Assembly (NCBI RefSeq): GCF_001556045.1
Contig: NZ_LSIC01000061.1
Span: forward strand, 39,361-103,360
From: Bradyrhizobium sp. CCH5-F6
GTDB lineage: Bacteria > Pseudomonadota > Alphaproteobacteria > Rhizobiales > Xanthobacteraceae
Reading direction: 5' to 3'
Length of the DNA: 64,000 bases
Each line of letters starts with the position of its first letter. Within the stretch, counting starts at the first letter, position 1. A program made the translations under genes and the position numbers. Under the pieces are notes generated by a model. The model saw nothing but the letters and a program-made list of their open reading frames with translations, was not told the DNA's origin and made no database searches. Below are positions 1 to 8,397 of this stretch, piece after piece.

Positions 1-256
1 TGTAGACGATCTGTACTTTGTACTTCTTGCCGCCGACCGAGATGCCGCCGGCCTTGTTGGCCTGCTCGGCCCAGAGATCGTAGCCCTGCTGCTGCTTGAC
101 CGCCTCGGGCGCCAGCGCGCCGGTGATCGGCAGCGGTGCGCCGAAGCGGATGACGTCCTCGGCGGCGGCCACAGACAATTGCGCTCCCAGCGCCAGCACG
201 GCGGCGCTCAAGGGTGCGGATTGGCGAACGCAGCGAGCAACCCACGACTGATTCAT
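1..256 (-). CDS. ABC transporter solute-binding protein, N-terminal part (runs off window)
   Basis: Only the first 85 codons are visible; the gene continues beyond base 1. The start ATG at 256-254 opens a Sec-type signal peptide (hydrophobic stretch around residues 13-26, then VAAAED). It is followed by 'IRFGAPLPITGALAPEAVKQ', the start of a type I periplasmic binding domain of the Leu/Ile/Val or amide-binding (LivK-like) family. The product would bind a small organic solute in the periplasm for an ABC importer whose other parts are not in the window. It is transcribed divergently from a LysR gene, the usual arrangement for a regulator and its target. Ligand unknown. Confidence 0.85.
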   Translation of the reverse strand, partial: MNQSWVARCVRQSAPLSAAVLALGAQLSVAAAEDVIRFGAPLPITGALAPEAVKQQQGYDLWAEQANKAGGISVGGKKYKVQIVY

Positions 257-310
257 CTCAGGAATTCTCCATGGCGATCTCTCTGCGATGAAGCATTGCA
301 AATCCACCAT

Positions 311-351
311 TCGAATAAAAGCATTGAAATTAGACATGTTGGGTCGAATAA
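311..351. promoter_or_regulatory. possible LysR-type regulator binding region between divergent genes
   Basis: The octamer TCGAATAA occurs at 311-318 and again at 344-351, exactly 33 bp (about three helical turns) apart. It lies in the AT-rich 126-bp gap between the divergent solute-binding protein and LysR genes. LysR-type proteins usually bind as tetramers to sites spread over 50-60 bp here. The assignment is by position and periodicity only. Confidence 0.3.
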
Positions 352-382
352 TTAGAACGATAGCCACGCGCCTGCTCCCCGG

Positions 383-1321
383 TTGAGCAGCGCTGATGTC
401 TCGAGGAAAGGCCCGCCCGTGATCGAGTCCGCCGCCGTCCGTTATTTTCGCGAAGTGACCGAAAGCGGCTCGATCAAGCAGGCCGCGGCTGCACTGCGGA
501 TCGCGCCGAGCGCCATCAGCCGGCAGGTCCAGGCGCTCGAGGAGGAGTTGTCGGTCAAGCTGTTCGAACGCGGGGCGCGCGGCATGATGCTGACCGACGC
601 GGGCCGGTTGCTCTATCGCTATGCAGTCGAGAACCGCCACCAGCTCGACGGTATCCGGGTCAAGGTGCAGGAATTCGAGACCATGCGCCGCGGCCAGGTC
701 AAGTTCGCAGCCGTCGAGGGCATGGTGACGAACTTCCTGTCCAATTTCGTGATCGATCTGTCCGCCGACTATCCCGGCATTTCGACGTCGATGACGGTGG
801 TCGGTTCGCGCGCCGTTGCGGAGATGGTCAGCCGCAACGAGGCCGATCTCGGGCTGGTGTTCGGACGCGCGCCGCGCCGCGAGCTAATCGAGCTTTCGCG
901 CATGCGCCAGTCGCTGTGCCTGATCGTCTCACCGAAACACTCGCTGGCCTACCGCGAGAGCTGTTCGGTCAAGGAGCTCGCCGGCCTGCGGGTGGTCGTG
1001 CCCGATCCATCCTTCGGCATCCGCCAGGAGATCGATCGCGCCTGCGCCAATGCCAAGGTGCGGCTCGAAATCTGCAACGAGACGAATTCGCTCGCCTTCG
1101 CGCAGACACTGGCTGCGCGTACGGACCTGGCGACGTTCCTGCCGCGCGATACCGCAATGCCGTCGATCGAGGCGGGCCGGCTGGTCGCCGTGCCCTTGCG
1201 CGACAAGCGGCTGGAAGCGACGCAGGTGACGCTGGTCCAGCTTGCCGGCCGCAACATGTCGCCATCGTGCAGGCTGGTGGCGGACCTGCTGATCGGCCGG
1301 ATGAAGGCCTCGCGGGAGTGA
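383..1321 (+). CDS. LysR-family transcriptional regulator
   Basis: LysR-type regulator of 300-312 residues. The N-terminal winged helix-turn-helix is clear ('GSIKQAAAALRIAPSAISRQ', about residues 32-51 from the long start), followed by the linker helix and a periplasmic-binding-protein-like effector domain from about residue 100. The start could be the TTG at 383 or the GTG at 419, which gives 300 residues, nearer the family norm. It is divergent from the solute-binding protein and lies 164 bp upstream of a same-strand acyl-CoA synthetase, so either could be its target. The inducer cannot be read from sequence. Confidence 0.9.
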   Translation: MSSADVSRKGPPVIESAAVRYFREVTESGSIKQAAAALRIAPSAISRQVQALEEELSVKLFERGARGMMLTDAGRLLYRYAVENRHQLDGIRVKVQEFETMRRGQVKFAAVEGMVTNFLSNFVIDLSADYPGISTSMTVVGSRAVAEMVSRNEADLGLVFGRAPRRELIELSRMRQSLCLIVSPKHSLAYRESCSVKELAGLRVVVPDPSFGIRQEIDRACANAKVRLEICNETNSLAFAQTLAARTDLATFLPRDTAMPSIEAGRLVAVPLRDKRLEATQVTLVQLAGRNMSPSCRLVADLLIGRMKASRE

Positions 1322-1485
1322 CGGTGCTCGCATGCTGTCTCGCGATTCCTGCGCGACGAGCCATGGACGAACGCCAAATCATCCATCATTGTGCTCCCGC
1401 TTGACCGGCCAATCGGTCGAGGCCTCGCCGAACCAAGATGTCAAAAGACAAGGGCGGGGAATGCACTGAGGGAGGACGGAATTCC

Positions 1486-3393
1486 ATGGCGGGCATCCAC
1501 GCGCTCGATCGGCTGATCGGCAACGACTATCCGGACCTGGCGACCGACGAAGAGGTCCGCGCGTTCGAGCAGGTCCCTTACGCTGACCGCGTCGCGGCCG
1601 AGAGCACCTATGATGCGATCCGGTTAGGCGCAGCGCGCAACCCCGACGGGGCGGCGATCCAGTTCCTGCAAAACGCCGATCCCGCCGACACGCCGGTCGT
1701 GGTCACGTACCGCGACTTCGTCGCGCGCGTCACGCAGGCCGCCAACATGTTCCACGCACTCGGCGCGGAGAAGGGCGACGTCATCAGCTTCATGCTGCCG
1801 CTCGTCCCCGATGCCTTCGTGACACTGTTCGGCGCCGAGGCCGCGGGCATTGCCAATCCCGTCAATCCGCTGCTCGAGCCGCACCAGATCGCCGAGATCC
1901 TGGAGGCCGCGAACACGAAGATCCTGGTCGCGCTCGGGCCGATGCCCGGCACCGACATCTGGCAGAAGGTCGAGCAGATCCGCCCGCAGCTCAAGCACCT
2001 CAAGGCCATCGTGCAGGTGTTTGGCGGCGGCGATCCCGCCAAGGGCATCTTCGCCTTCGGCGATCTGATCAAGCAGCAGCCCTCGGACCGGCTGCTCAGC
2101 GGGCGCAAGATTATGGGCAGCGACATTGCCGCCTATTTCCACACCGGCGGCACCACCGGTACGCCGAAGCTGGTGCGGCACACCCATACCAACCAGGTCT
2201 ACCAGGCCTGGGCGCTCAACCTGCTGCTGAAGGCGAAGCCGGGCGCGAACCTGCTGTTCGGCATGCCGCTGTTTCACGTCGGGGGCTCGCTGACGCAGGT
2301 GCTGCTGACGCTGTCGAGCGGCGGCTCGCTGGTCGTGCTGTCGCCGAGCGGCTGGCGCAACCCGAATGCGGTGAAGAACATCTGGAAGCTCGTCGAGCGC
2401 TTCAAGCCGGACGCGCTGTCGAGCGTGCCGACCGTGCTTGCCGCCACGCTCGCGGTGCCGCCGGGCGATGCCGACATTTCCAGCCTGAAATATGCCGCCG
2501 GTGGCGGCTCGGCGATCCCCGTCGCCGTGGGCTCGGCGATCCAGGACAAGCTGAAGCTGCCGGTGGTCGAGGTCTACGGCATGACCGAGACCTCGAGTGT
2601 GCACACCCTGGCCTATCCGTCGCGGCCAATCCGGCTCGGCTCGGTCGGCCTGCCGATGCCCTATGCGCGCGTACGCGTCGTGCAGCTCGATGCCGAGGGG
2701 CGCCTGATCCGCGACTGCGCGCCGGACGAGATCGGCGTCGTCATCATGGCCGGGCCCGGCGTGTTCGGGGGCTATCTCAACGACGAGCACAACAAGGGCG
2801 CTTTCGTCGACGAGGTCTGGGTCAACTCGGGCGATCTCGGCCGGCTCGATGCCGACGGCTATCTCTGGATCACCGGCCGCGCCAAGGATCTCGTGATCCG
2901 CGGCGGCCACAATATCGATCCCGCGCCGGTCGAGGAGATCATGTTCCGACATCCCGCGGTCGGCTTCGCCGCGGTGGTCGGCCAGCCCGACGCCTATGCC
3001 GGCGAGCTGCCGGTGGGCTATGTGCAGTTGAAGCCGGGCGCGAAGGTCGAGCCGGGCGAGCTCGAGGCGTGGGTGCGCGAGCGCACGCCCGAGCGCGCCG
3101 CCGTGCCGGTCCAGGTCATCCCGATCGATCCGATGCCGGTGACGGGCGTCGGCAAGGTGTTCAAGCCGCAGCTGCGCTGGGACGCGGCGCAGCGTGTGTT
3201 CACCAAGGTGCTGGCGCCGCTGGTCGAGCGCGGCATCGATTGCAAGGTCAAGGTCGGTCCGCACGGCAGCCACGGCTCGATCGCTACCGTGACGCTGACG
3301 GGATTGCCGCCGGACCAGCGGGAGATGATCGCCGGCGAAGTGCACACGCTGCTCGCGCCGTTCGTGATGCGGCACGAAGTGGTGCAGGGGTAG
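1486..3393 (+). CDS. acyl-CoA synthetase, AMP-forming
   Basis: AMP-dependent acyl-CoA synthetase of 635 residues that activates a carboxylic acid to its CoA thioester through an acyl-adenylate. Seen: the phosphate-binding loop 'HTGGTTGTPKLVRHTH', the A5 motif 'EVYGMTETSS', the A7 motif 'NSGDLGRLDADGYLWITGR', and the hinge/A8 region 'DLVIRGGHNIDPAPVEE'. The ATG at 1486 was chosen because GGGAGGACGGA lies 5-15 nt before it; an in-frame ATG at 1438 would add 16 residues. The terminal A10 lysine region 'PVTGVGKVFKPQLR' is present. Substrate unknown (fatty or aryl acid). It may share a transcript with the upstream LysR gene. Confidence 0.9.
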   Translation: MAGIHALDRLIGNDYPDLATDEEVRAFEQVPYADRVAAESTYDAIRLGAARNPDGAAIQFLQNADPADTPVVVTYRDFVARVTQAANMFHALGAEKGDVISFMLPLVPDAFVTLFGAEAAGIANPVNPLLEPHQIAEILEAANTKILVALGPMPGTDIWQKVEQIRPQLKHLKAIVQVFGGGDPAKGIFAFGDLIKQQPSDRLLSGRKIMGSDIAAYFHTGGTTGTPKLVRHTHTNQVYQAWALNLLLKAKPGANLLFGMPLFHVGGSLTQVLLTLSSGGSLVVLSPSGWRNPNAVKNIWKLVERFKPDALSSVPTVLAATLAVPPGDADISSLKYAAGGGSAIPVAVGSAIQDKLKLPVVEVYGMTETSSVHTLAYPSRPIRLGSVGLPMPYARVRVVQLDAEGRLIRDCAPDEIGVVIMAGPGVFGGYLNDEHNKGAFVDEVWVNSGDLGRLDADGYLWITGRAKDLVIRGGHNIDPAPVEEIMFRHPAVGFAAVVGQPDAYAGELPVGYVQLKPGAKVEPGELEAWVRERTPERAAVPVQVIPIDPMPVTGVGKVFKPQLRWDAAQRVFTKVLAPLVERGIDCKVKVGPHGSHGSIATVTLTGLPPDQREMIAGEVHTLLAPFVMRHEVVQG

Positions 3394-3409
3394 ACGCTTG
3401 CGTTGAATC

Positions 3410-3491
3410 GTAGCCCGGATGAGCGAAGCGATATCCGGGACTATACTAGCCGGTGTGGTTTCCCGGGTGTCGCTTCGCTCACCCGGGCTAC
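3410..3491. repeat. palindromic intergenic repeat, family A, copy 1
   Basis: An imperfect palindrome opening GTAGCCCGGATGAGCGAAGC and closing with TTCGCTCACCCGGGCTAC, with an internal ATATCCGGG/CCCGGGTGT symmetry. A second copy lies at 4715-4791, on the other side of the M20 gene, so the two bracket that gene. No transposase is nearby. It resembles the short palindromic repeats scattered between genes in rhizobial chromosomes. Confidence 0.8.
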
Positions 3492-3517
3492 AAGCTACAA
3501 GCGCGGCGAAGGCGATC

Positions 3518-4690
3518 CTACTCCGCCGGCATCCGCGTTTCGATCAGGCGCACCCAGTACGACGCGCCGTGGCCCAAAATGTTGTCGTTGAAGACATAGG
3601 CCGGGTGATGGCATTCATTGCCATCGCCCATGCCGACCAGGATCATCGCGCCGGGCCGCGCTTCCAGCATGAACGAAAAATCCTCGGCGCCCATCATCGG
3701 GACGAACTTGTCGTTGACGCGATCGGTGCCGACGATGTCGCGGGCGACGTCGGCGGCGATGCCGGCCTCGCGGGCATGGTTCATCGTCACTGGATACATC
3801 CGCGTGTACTTCGTTTCGGCCGAACCGCCATAGGCGCGGGCGACGCTTTCGGCGACTTCGCCGATGCGGCGCTCGACGAGATCGCGCACGTCAGGATCGA
3901 GCGTGCGCACGGTGCCGGCCAGCTCTGCGGTTTCGGGGATGATGTTGAAGGCCGTGCCGGCGTGGAATTGCGTGACCGAGATCACCGCCGATTTCAGCGG
4001 ATCGACGTTGCGCGCGACGATCGATTGCAGGGCATTCACGATCTGCGAGCCGATCAGCACGCTGTCGACCGACTTGTGCGGACCGGCGCCGGCGTGGCCG
4101 CCCTTGCCGCGGACGGTGATCTGGATGTTGTCGGAGGAGGCAAGCATCGCGCCGGGGGTGGTTGCGAAATGGCCTTCGGGCAGGCCCGGCATGTTGTGCA
4201 TGCCGTAGACCTCCTGGATGTTCCAGCGCGTCATCAGGCCGTCCTCGACCATGGCCTTGCCGCCACCGCCGCCTTCCTCGGCGGGCTGGAAGATCATGAT
4301 CGCGGTCCCGTCGAAATTGCGCGTCTCGGCGAGATATTTGGCGGCGCCCAGCAGCATGGCGGTGTGGCCGTCATGCCCGCATGCATGCATCTTGCCGGGG
4401 ACCTTGGAGGCATAAGGCACGCCCGACGTCTCCATGATCGGCAGCGCGTCCATGTCGGCGCGCAGGCCGATGGCCTTGCCGGAGGCCGACTTGCGGCCGC
4501 GGATCACGCCGACCACGCCGGTGCGGCCGATGCCCGTCACCACCTCGTCGCAGCCGAACTCGCGAAGCTTGTCCGCGACGATGCCGGCGGTGCGGTGGAC
4601 TTCGTAGAGCAACTCGGGGTTCTCGTGGAAGTCATGGCGCCAGGCGGCCATTTCGTCGGAGAGGGCGGCGATGCGGTTGACGATGGGCAT
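3518..4690 (-). CDS. M20-family amidohydrolase (hippurate hydrolase-like)
   Basis: M20D metallo-amidohydrolase of 390 residues, a normal length for the family, predicted cytoplasmic. It should hydrolyse an N-acyl amino acid or similar amide. Metal-binding motifs are visible: 'MHACGHDGHTAMLLGAAKYL' near residues 100-118 and 'FQPAEEGGGGG' near residue 137, where the second Glu of the pair would be the general base. A later His pair near the C-terminus ('NECHHPAYVFND') supplies the last ligand. It lies downstream of purB on the same strand, separated by a palindromic repeat. Hippurate, N-acyl-amino-acid and indole-3-acetyl-amino-acid conjugates are all possible substrates. Confidence 0.88.
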   Translation of the reverse strand: MPIVNRIAALSDEMAAWRHDFHENPELLYEVHRTAGIVADKLREFGCDEVVTGIGRTGVVGVIRGRKSASGKAIGLRADMDALPIMETSGVPYASKVPGKMHACGHDGHTAMLLGAAKYLAETRNFDGTAIMIFQPAEEGGGGGKAMVEDGLMTRWNIQEVYGMHNMPGLPEGHFATTPGAMLASSDNIQITVRGKGGHAGAGPHKSVDSVLIGSQIVNALQSIVARNVDPLKSAVISVTQFHAGTAFNIIPETAELAGTVRTLDPDVRDLVERRIGEVAESVARAYGGSAETKYTRMYPVTMNHAREAGIAADVARDIVGTDRVNDKFVPMMGAEDFSFMLEARPGAMILVGMGDGNECHHPAYVFNDNILGHGASYWVRLIETRMPAE

Positions 4691-4714
4691 GAGGGATCCG
4701 TTTCTTGTTCTGCT

Positions 4715-4791
4715 GTAGCCCGGATGAGCGAAGCGATATCCGGGGTCTTTGTGAGCGAAATCCCGGGTGTCGCTGCGCTCACCCGGGCTAC
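4715..4791. repeat. palindromic intergenic repeat, family A, copy 2
   Basis: Same element as at 3410-3491: it opens with GTAGCCCGGATGAGCGAAGC and closes with GCGCTCACCCGGGCTAC. It sits between purB and the M20 amidohydrolase gene. Confidence 0.8.
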
Positions 4792-4802
4792 GGAAGAGGC
4801 GT

Positions 4803-6110
4803 TCAGCTTTCGCCGAACACGCGCTTGAAGATCGTGTCGACGTGCTTGAGGTGGTAGCCGAGGTCGAACTGCTCCTCGATCTCGGCGTCGGAGAGATATT
4901 TCTTCACTTCAGCGTCCTTCTTCAGGAGCTGGAGGAAGTCGCCTTCGCCGCGCCAGACCGGCATCGCGTTGCGCTGCACGAGCTTGTAGGCGTCCTCGCG
5001 GCTGGCGCCCTTCTGCGTCAACGCCAAGAGCACGCGTTGCGAATGCACGAGACCGCCGAGGCGGTCGAGATTCTTCTGCATGTTGGCGGGGTAGACCAGC
5101 AGCTTGTCGATCAGCCCGGCGAGGCGCACCAGCGCGAAGTCGAGCGTCACGGTGGCGTCGGGGCCCATCATGCGCTCGGCGGAGGAGTGCGAGATGTCCC
5201 GCTCGTGCCACAGCACGACGTTCTCAAGCGCCGGCGTCACATAGGCCCGCACCATGCGCGACAGTCCGGTGAGGTTTTCCGACAGCACCGGGTTGCGCTT
5301 GTGCGGCATCGCGGACGAACCCTTCTGGCCCTCCGAGAAGAACTCTTCGGCCTCCAGCACCTCGGTGCGCTGCATGTGGCGGATCTCCACGGCGATCCGC
5401 TCGATCGAGGATGCGATCACGCCGAGGGTCGAGAAGTACATTGCGTGGCGGTCGCGCGGGATCACCTGCGTCGAGATCGGCTCGGGCACGAGGCCCATCG
5501 CCCTGGCGACGTGCTCCTCGACGCGGGGATCGATTTGCGCGAACGTGCCGACCGCGCCGGAGATGGCGCAGGTTGCGACCTCCTTACGCGCCGCGATCAG
5601 GCGCTCCTTGGCGCGCGTGAATTCGGCATAGGCATAGGCGAGCTTGAGACCAAAGGTGACAGGCTCGGCATGGATGCCGTGGCTGCGCCCGATGGTCGGC
5701 GTCATCTTGTGCTCGAAGGCGCGCTTCTTCAGCGCCGCCAGCACCTTGTCGAGGTCGGCAAGCAGCAGGTCGGCGGCGCGGGTGAGCTGGACGTTGAGGC
5801 AGGTGTCGAGGACGTCCGATGAGGTCATGCCCTGGTGCACGAAGCGTGCTTCGGGGCCGACGATCTCGGCGAGGTGGGTGAGGAAGGCGATGACATCGTG
5901 CTTGGTCTCGCGCTCGATCTCGTCGATGCGGGCGACGTCGAACGTGGCGTCCTTGGCCTTGGCCCAGACCGTCTTGGCGGCCTCCTTGGGGATGGTTCCG
6001 AGCTCGGCGAGCGCGTCCGCCGCATGCGCCTCGATCTCGAACCAGATCTTGAACCGGGTCTGCGGCTCCCAGATCGAGGCCATTTCCGGGCGGGTATAGC
6101 GGGGGATCAT
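4803..6110 (-). CDS. purB: adenylosuccinate lyase
   Basis: PurB, 435 residues, acts twice in purine synthesis: it removes fumarate from SAICAR and from adenylosuccinate. The fumarase/aspartase superfamily signature 'GSSAMPHKRNP' is at about residues 263-273 and holds the flexible catalytic-Ser loop. The catalytic-base region 'GRSHGIHAEPVTFG' and the substrate-binding 'HQGMTSSDVLDTC' are both intact, and the 'MIPRYTRPEMASIWE' N-terminus is typical of alphaproteobacterial and Bacillus-type PurB. The following M20 gene is on the same strand but separated by a repeat. Probably essential and constitutively expressed. Confidence 0.97.
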   Translation of the reverse strand: MIPRYTRPEMASIWEPQTRFKIWFEIEAHAADALAELGTIPKEAAKTVWAKAKDATFDVARIDEIERETKHDVIAFLTHLAEIVGPEARFVHQGMTSSDVLDTCLNVQLTRAADLLLADLDKVLAALKKRAFEHKMTPTIGRSHGIHAEPVTFGLKLAYAYAEFTRAKERLIAARKEVATCAISGAVGTFAQIDPRVEEHVARAMGLVPEPISTQVIPRDRHAMYFSTLGVIASSIERIAVEIRHMQRTEVLEAEEFFSEGQKGSSAMPHKRNPVLSENLTGLSRMVRAYVTPALENVVLWHERDISHSSAERMMGPDATVTLDFALVRLAGLIDKLLVYPANMQKNLDRLGGLVHSQRVLLALTQKGASREDAYKLVQRNAMPVWRGEGDFLQLLKKDAEVKKYLSDAEIEEQFDLGYHLKHVDTIFKRVFGES

Positions 6111-6338
6111 CTGACGGCTCCAGCAAGGTAGGCGGGCGGCCCCAGGGGGCTGTGCCGGCCAAAATGTTTTTTACGCCGTGATTTAGCAGAGCGGGGAGGG
6201 CGAAACAAACGGCGGGAGCAAGGTTAGCGGGGGATGACTTGGACTGAGCGGCAGCCATCGCCCAGGCTCGGCCGGCAGCCCGGGGCAGGGCTAGGCCGGG
6301 CGAGGCGCAGAAATCAGCGGTCAATCACGGATCATTGA
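6111..6338. other. intergenic region, no gene recognised
   Basis: This is the upstream region of purB on the minus strand. It is GC-rich, with several CCGG/GGCC-rich inverted segments around 6260-6305. I see no convincing coding frame, RNA gene or repeat here. The purB promoter presumably lies in this stretch but no clear -35/-10 pair was identified. Confidence 0.5.
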
Positions 6339-6377
6339 CTGACAGATATTGATATCTGTCAGCGAGACGTGTATATC
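6339..6377 (+). promoter_or_regulatory. promoter with embedded TetR-type operator
   Basis: A perfect inverted repeat of two 11-nt arms, CTGACAGATAT and ATATCTGTCAG, separated by TG, occupies 6339-6362. A -35-like TTGATA at 6349-6354 lies inside it, and 17 nt further on is a -10-like TATATC at 6372-6377. A repressor bound to the dyad would block RNA polymerase. The nearest downstream regulator gene is the TetR gene at 6692, so autorepression is the simplest reading, with a leader of about 300 nt. Confidence 0.6.
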
Positions 6378-6499
6378 CATCTCTGGACGCTCCGATTGGG
6401 CGTCCCGCGACAAGCCCCGGGGAGCCCGACATCCGAAACGAGCGCGGATCGGAGGGTGATTGAAGAACGGGGACCGCGGACGAATGGAGACTTACGACA

Positions 6500-6601
6500 A
6501 TGACGACCGAAATCCTCAATTTGACCGGCGTGATTGGGCAATGGCTCAATTTGCTGGTGGCGCGCCAGATCGCGGCGCAGGCTGCAAAACTGCCTCACTA
6601 A
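6500..6601 (+). CDS. possible 33-residue leader peptide upstream of tetR
   Basis: A short frame starting at ATG 6500 with GGAG 10 nt upstream encodes a peptide beginning MTTEILNLTGVIGQWLNLL and ending in AAKLPH. It is amphipathic to hydrophobic in the middle, without a charged signal-peptide start. It lies between the operator-bearing promoter at 6339-6377 and the TetR gene at 6692. No known family was recognised. It could be a real small protein, a regulatory upstream frame, or chance. Confidence 0.4.
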   Translation: MTTEILNLTGVIGQWLNLLVARQIAAQAAKLPH

Positions 6602-6691
6602 GGCATAGGCTTTCCGAACGACCGGCAAGGGCGCTTCGGAAGCAGCCCTACTGCCGGGTAACTGAGCCCCAAACGGGAACATGGTGCTGGC

Positions 6692-7279
6692 ATGAATGAA
6701 GCAGTTGTCTTGACGCCGGAGCGGATCCTCGAAGTCACCGAGGACGTGCTCAGGCGTTACGGACTTGCCAAGGCCACCGTGGTCGACGTTGCCCGTGCGC
6801 TCGATGTGAGCCACGGCAGCGTCTATCGCCATTTCCCGAGCAAGGCCTCGCTGCGCGAGGCCGTTGCCAAACGCTGGCTGGACCGCATCGATGCTCCGTT
6901 GCTGGCGATCACCAAGGAGCAGGGGCCGGCCCCTGACAGGCTGGACCGTTGGCTGCGCACGCTGTTCGCAGCCAAGCGTTCGCGTGTGCTCGACGATCCC
7001 GAGATGTTTGAGACTTATCTGACCCTGGCGCGCGAGGCCTGTGCGGCCGTCAAATGCCACAAGGACACCATGATCGATCAGATCGCGGCGATCCTGACCG
7101 ACGGCGTGAAGCAGGGCGTATTTGAAGTAAGCGACCCGAAGATCACGGCGCGCGCCATCTTCGATGCCACCGTCCGCTTTCACCATCCGGCCCATGCCGA
7201 CGAATGGAAGGACGTCGATCTCCCTGCGCGCGTCGACGCGGCGCTGGCGCTGCTGCTTCGCGGATTGAAGGCGGCCTAA
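6692..7279 (+). CDS. TetR-family transcriptional regulator
   Basis: TetR-type repressor of 195 residues. The N-terminal helix-turn-helix is clear ('ATVVDVARALDVSHGSVYRHFPSKASLREAV', about residues 28-58), followed by an all-helical ligand-binding and dimerisation domain. The first ATG is used; a second candidate ATG is not present nearby. The perfect dyad at 6339-6362 overlapping a promoter is a likely operator, so autoregulation is inferred. The next gene is convergent, so no obvious regulated transporter or enzyme is linked. Confidence 0.92.
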   Translation: MNEAVVLTPERILEVTEDVLRRYGLAKATVVDVARALDVSHGSVYRHFPSKASLREAVAKRWLDRIDAPLLAITKEQGPAPDRLDRWLRTLFAAKRSRVLDDPEMFETYLTLAREACAAVKCHKDTMIDQIAAILTDGVKQGVFEVSDPKITARAIFDATVRFHHPAHADEWKDVDLPARVDAALALLLRGLKAA

Positions 7280-7323
7280 AGCGCTTTAGAGACGAGATCG
7301 CCAAACCTGTAGCTGCGGACCAG

Positions 7324-7629
7324 TCAGCCTCGCGCCTTGTGAAGAAGGGCACCGTTGTGAGCCGGTGGCGAGGACGTCGAGCGTCTTCGCGCATGGAAGT
7401 TCGGCTCGGACGATGGCACGACCGGCGGACTATCCGGGTATGCATTGACCGCGATTTCGACCACGTCCTTCGACCGCTTTCGCAGGCGGTAGAACGTGAG
7501 CTCCTGATCGAGCATGGGGCAGCGGAAATGGACGACGGCGGTGTCCGGCAGGCGGCAAAGCTCGTCGATGAGTTCGCCAACTGTAATGATCGGGGGATGG
7601 TCGACTGCTTTGTGGTGACCCTTGCTCAT
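7324..7629 (-). CDS. conserved-looking hypothetical protein (101 aa)
   Basis: A 101-residue frame whose ATG at 7629 is preceded by a strong ribosome binding site (GAAGGAG about 10 nt upstream). The first 60 residues look like a folded domain ('ITVGELIDELCRLPDTAVVH', then 'RLRKRSKDVVEIAVNAYP'); the last 35 are Ser/Pro/Arg-rich and probably disordered. No signal peptide or membrane segment. No family recognised. It is convergent with the TetR gene, and a response-regulator gene follows upstream on the same strand. Confidence 0.7.
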   Translation of the reverse strand: MSKGHHKAVDHPPIITVGELIDELCRLPDTAVVHFRCPMLDQELTFYRLRKRSKDVVEIAVNAYPDSPPVVPSSEPNFHARRRSTSSPPAHNGALLHKARG

Positions 7630-7736
7630 GACCTTTTACTCCTTCACTGCCGTACTAACCGGCGCCGGATCGGCTCCGTTCCAATCAGGTTCAGCAGGTT
7701 GAGGGGCAGGGACGAGGCAGTGCGGCAGTCTTGCTG

Positions 7737-8390
7737 CTAGATCCTCGTCAGGCCGCTCGTCGCAGCGAGCCGCACGAGCTGCGCATCGGTGCGCGCCCCG
7801 GTCTTCGATTTGATCAGATAGTGGTAGTTCTGAACAGTCTTCACGCTGAGATTGAGATGCGCGGCGATCTGCTCGGTCGTGGCGCCGCCGGCGAACTGGC
7901 GCAGGATCTCGATCTCGCGCTCGCCCAGTTGATCGAGCGCCGAGCCTGCCGGCGACAGACTGTCCTCTGCCAGAATATGCGCGATGTCATCGCTCATGGC
8001 ACGCTCGCCGCGCGCCACGCTGCGGATGGCGCGCACCACGGCCGACGGCTCGCTACTCTTGGTGACGAAGCCGCTGGCGCCGGCGCCGAAGGCGGCTTTC
8101 ACCAGCACGGCCTCGTTGTGCATGGTGAAGACGAGAATGCGCGCCCGCGGATTGCGCGCGCGGATGTTGCGGATCGCCTCCAGGCCGCTCGCGCCCGGCA
8201 TCGAGATGTCGAGCACGACGACGTCGGGATCATGCGTCTTGAACGCGCCGTAGGCGTCCGCGGCATTGTCGGCTTCCGCCACGACATGCAGATCGCCCTG
8301 GCTCTCCAGCACGCGCCGGTAGCCCTGCCGCACGATCGGGTGGTCGTCGACCAGCAGCACCGAAATCCCTGTTGCCGCAATCTCGCTCAT
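7737..8390 (-). CDS. NarL/FixJ-type response regulator
   Basis: Response regulator of 217 residues. The receiver domain (about residues 10-125) has the acidic pair D15/D16, the phosphoacceptor D61 in 'VVVLDISMPG', and the conserved Lys in 'FVTKSSEPSAVV'. A LuxR-type helix-turn-helix fills residues 145-210 ('LGEREIEILRQFAGGATTEQ', then 'LSVKTVQNYHYLIKSKTG'). The frame is open further upstream into the kinase gene, but the ATG at 8390 (MSEIAATG) fits the family and sits 7 bp after the kinase stop. It forms a two-component pair with that kinase; target genes are unknown. Confidence 0.93.
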   Translation of the reverse strand: MSEIAATGISVLLVDDHPIVRQGYRRVLESQGDLHVVAEADNAADAYGAFKTHDPDVVVLDISMPGASGLEAIRNIRARNPRARILVFTMHNEAVLVKAAFGAGASGFVTKSSEPSAVVRAIRSVARGERAMSDDIAHILAEDSLSPAGSALDQLGEREIEILRQFAGGATTEQIAAHLNLSVKTVQNYHYLIKSKTGARTDAQLVRLAATSGLTRI

Positions 8391-8397
8391 GCCGGCC

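Noticed and set aside
1624..3375. Long antisense reading frames, for example opposite the acyl-CoA synthetase and at 25209-27473 (+), 50939-52747 (-) and 19613-21466 (+)
   Set aside because: They are mirror frames of real genes in high-GC DNA, rich in Arg/His/Asp and without any family motif or ribosome site.
7640..7736. A TPP-like riboswitch on the minus strand (a stretch resembling GAACCTGAT)
   Set aside because: Only a short match; the rest of the conserved thi-box and its pairing partners are absent.
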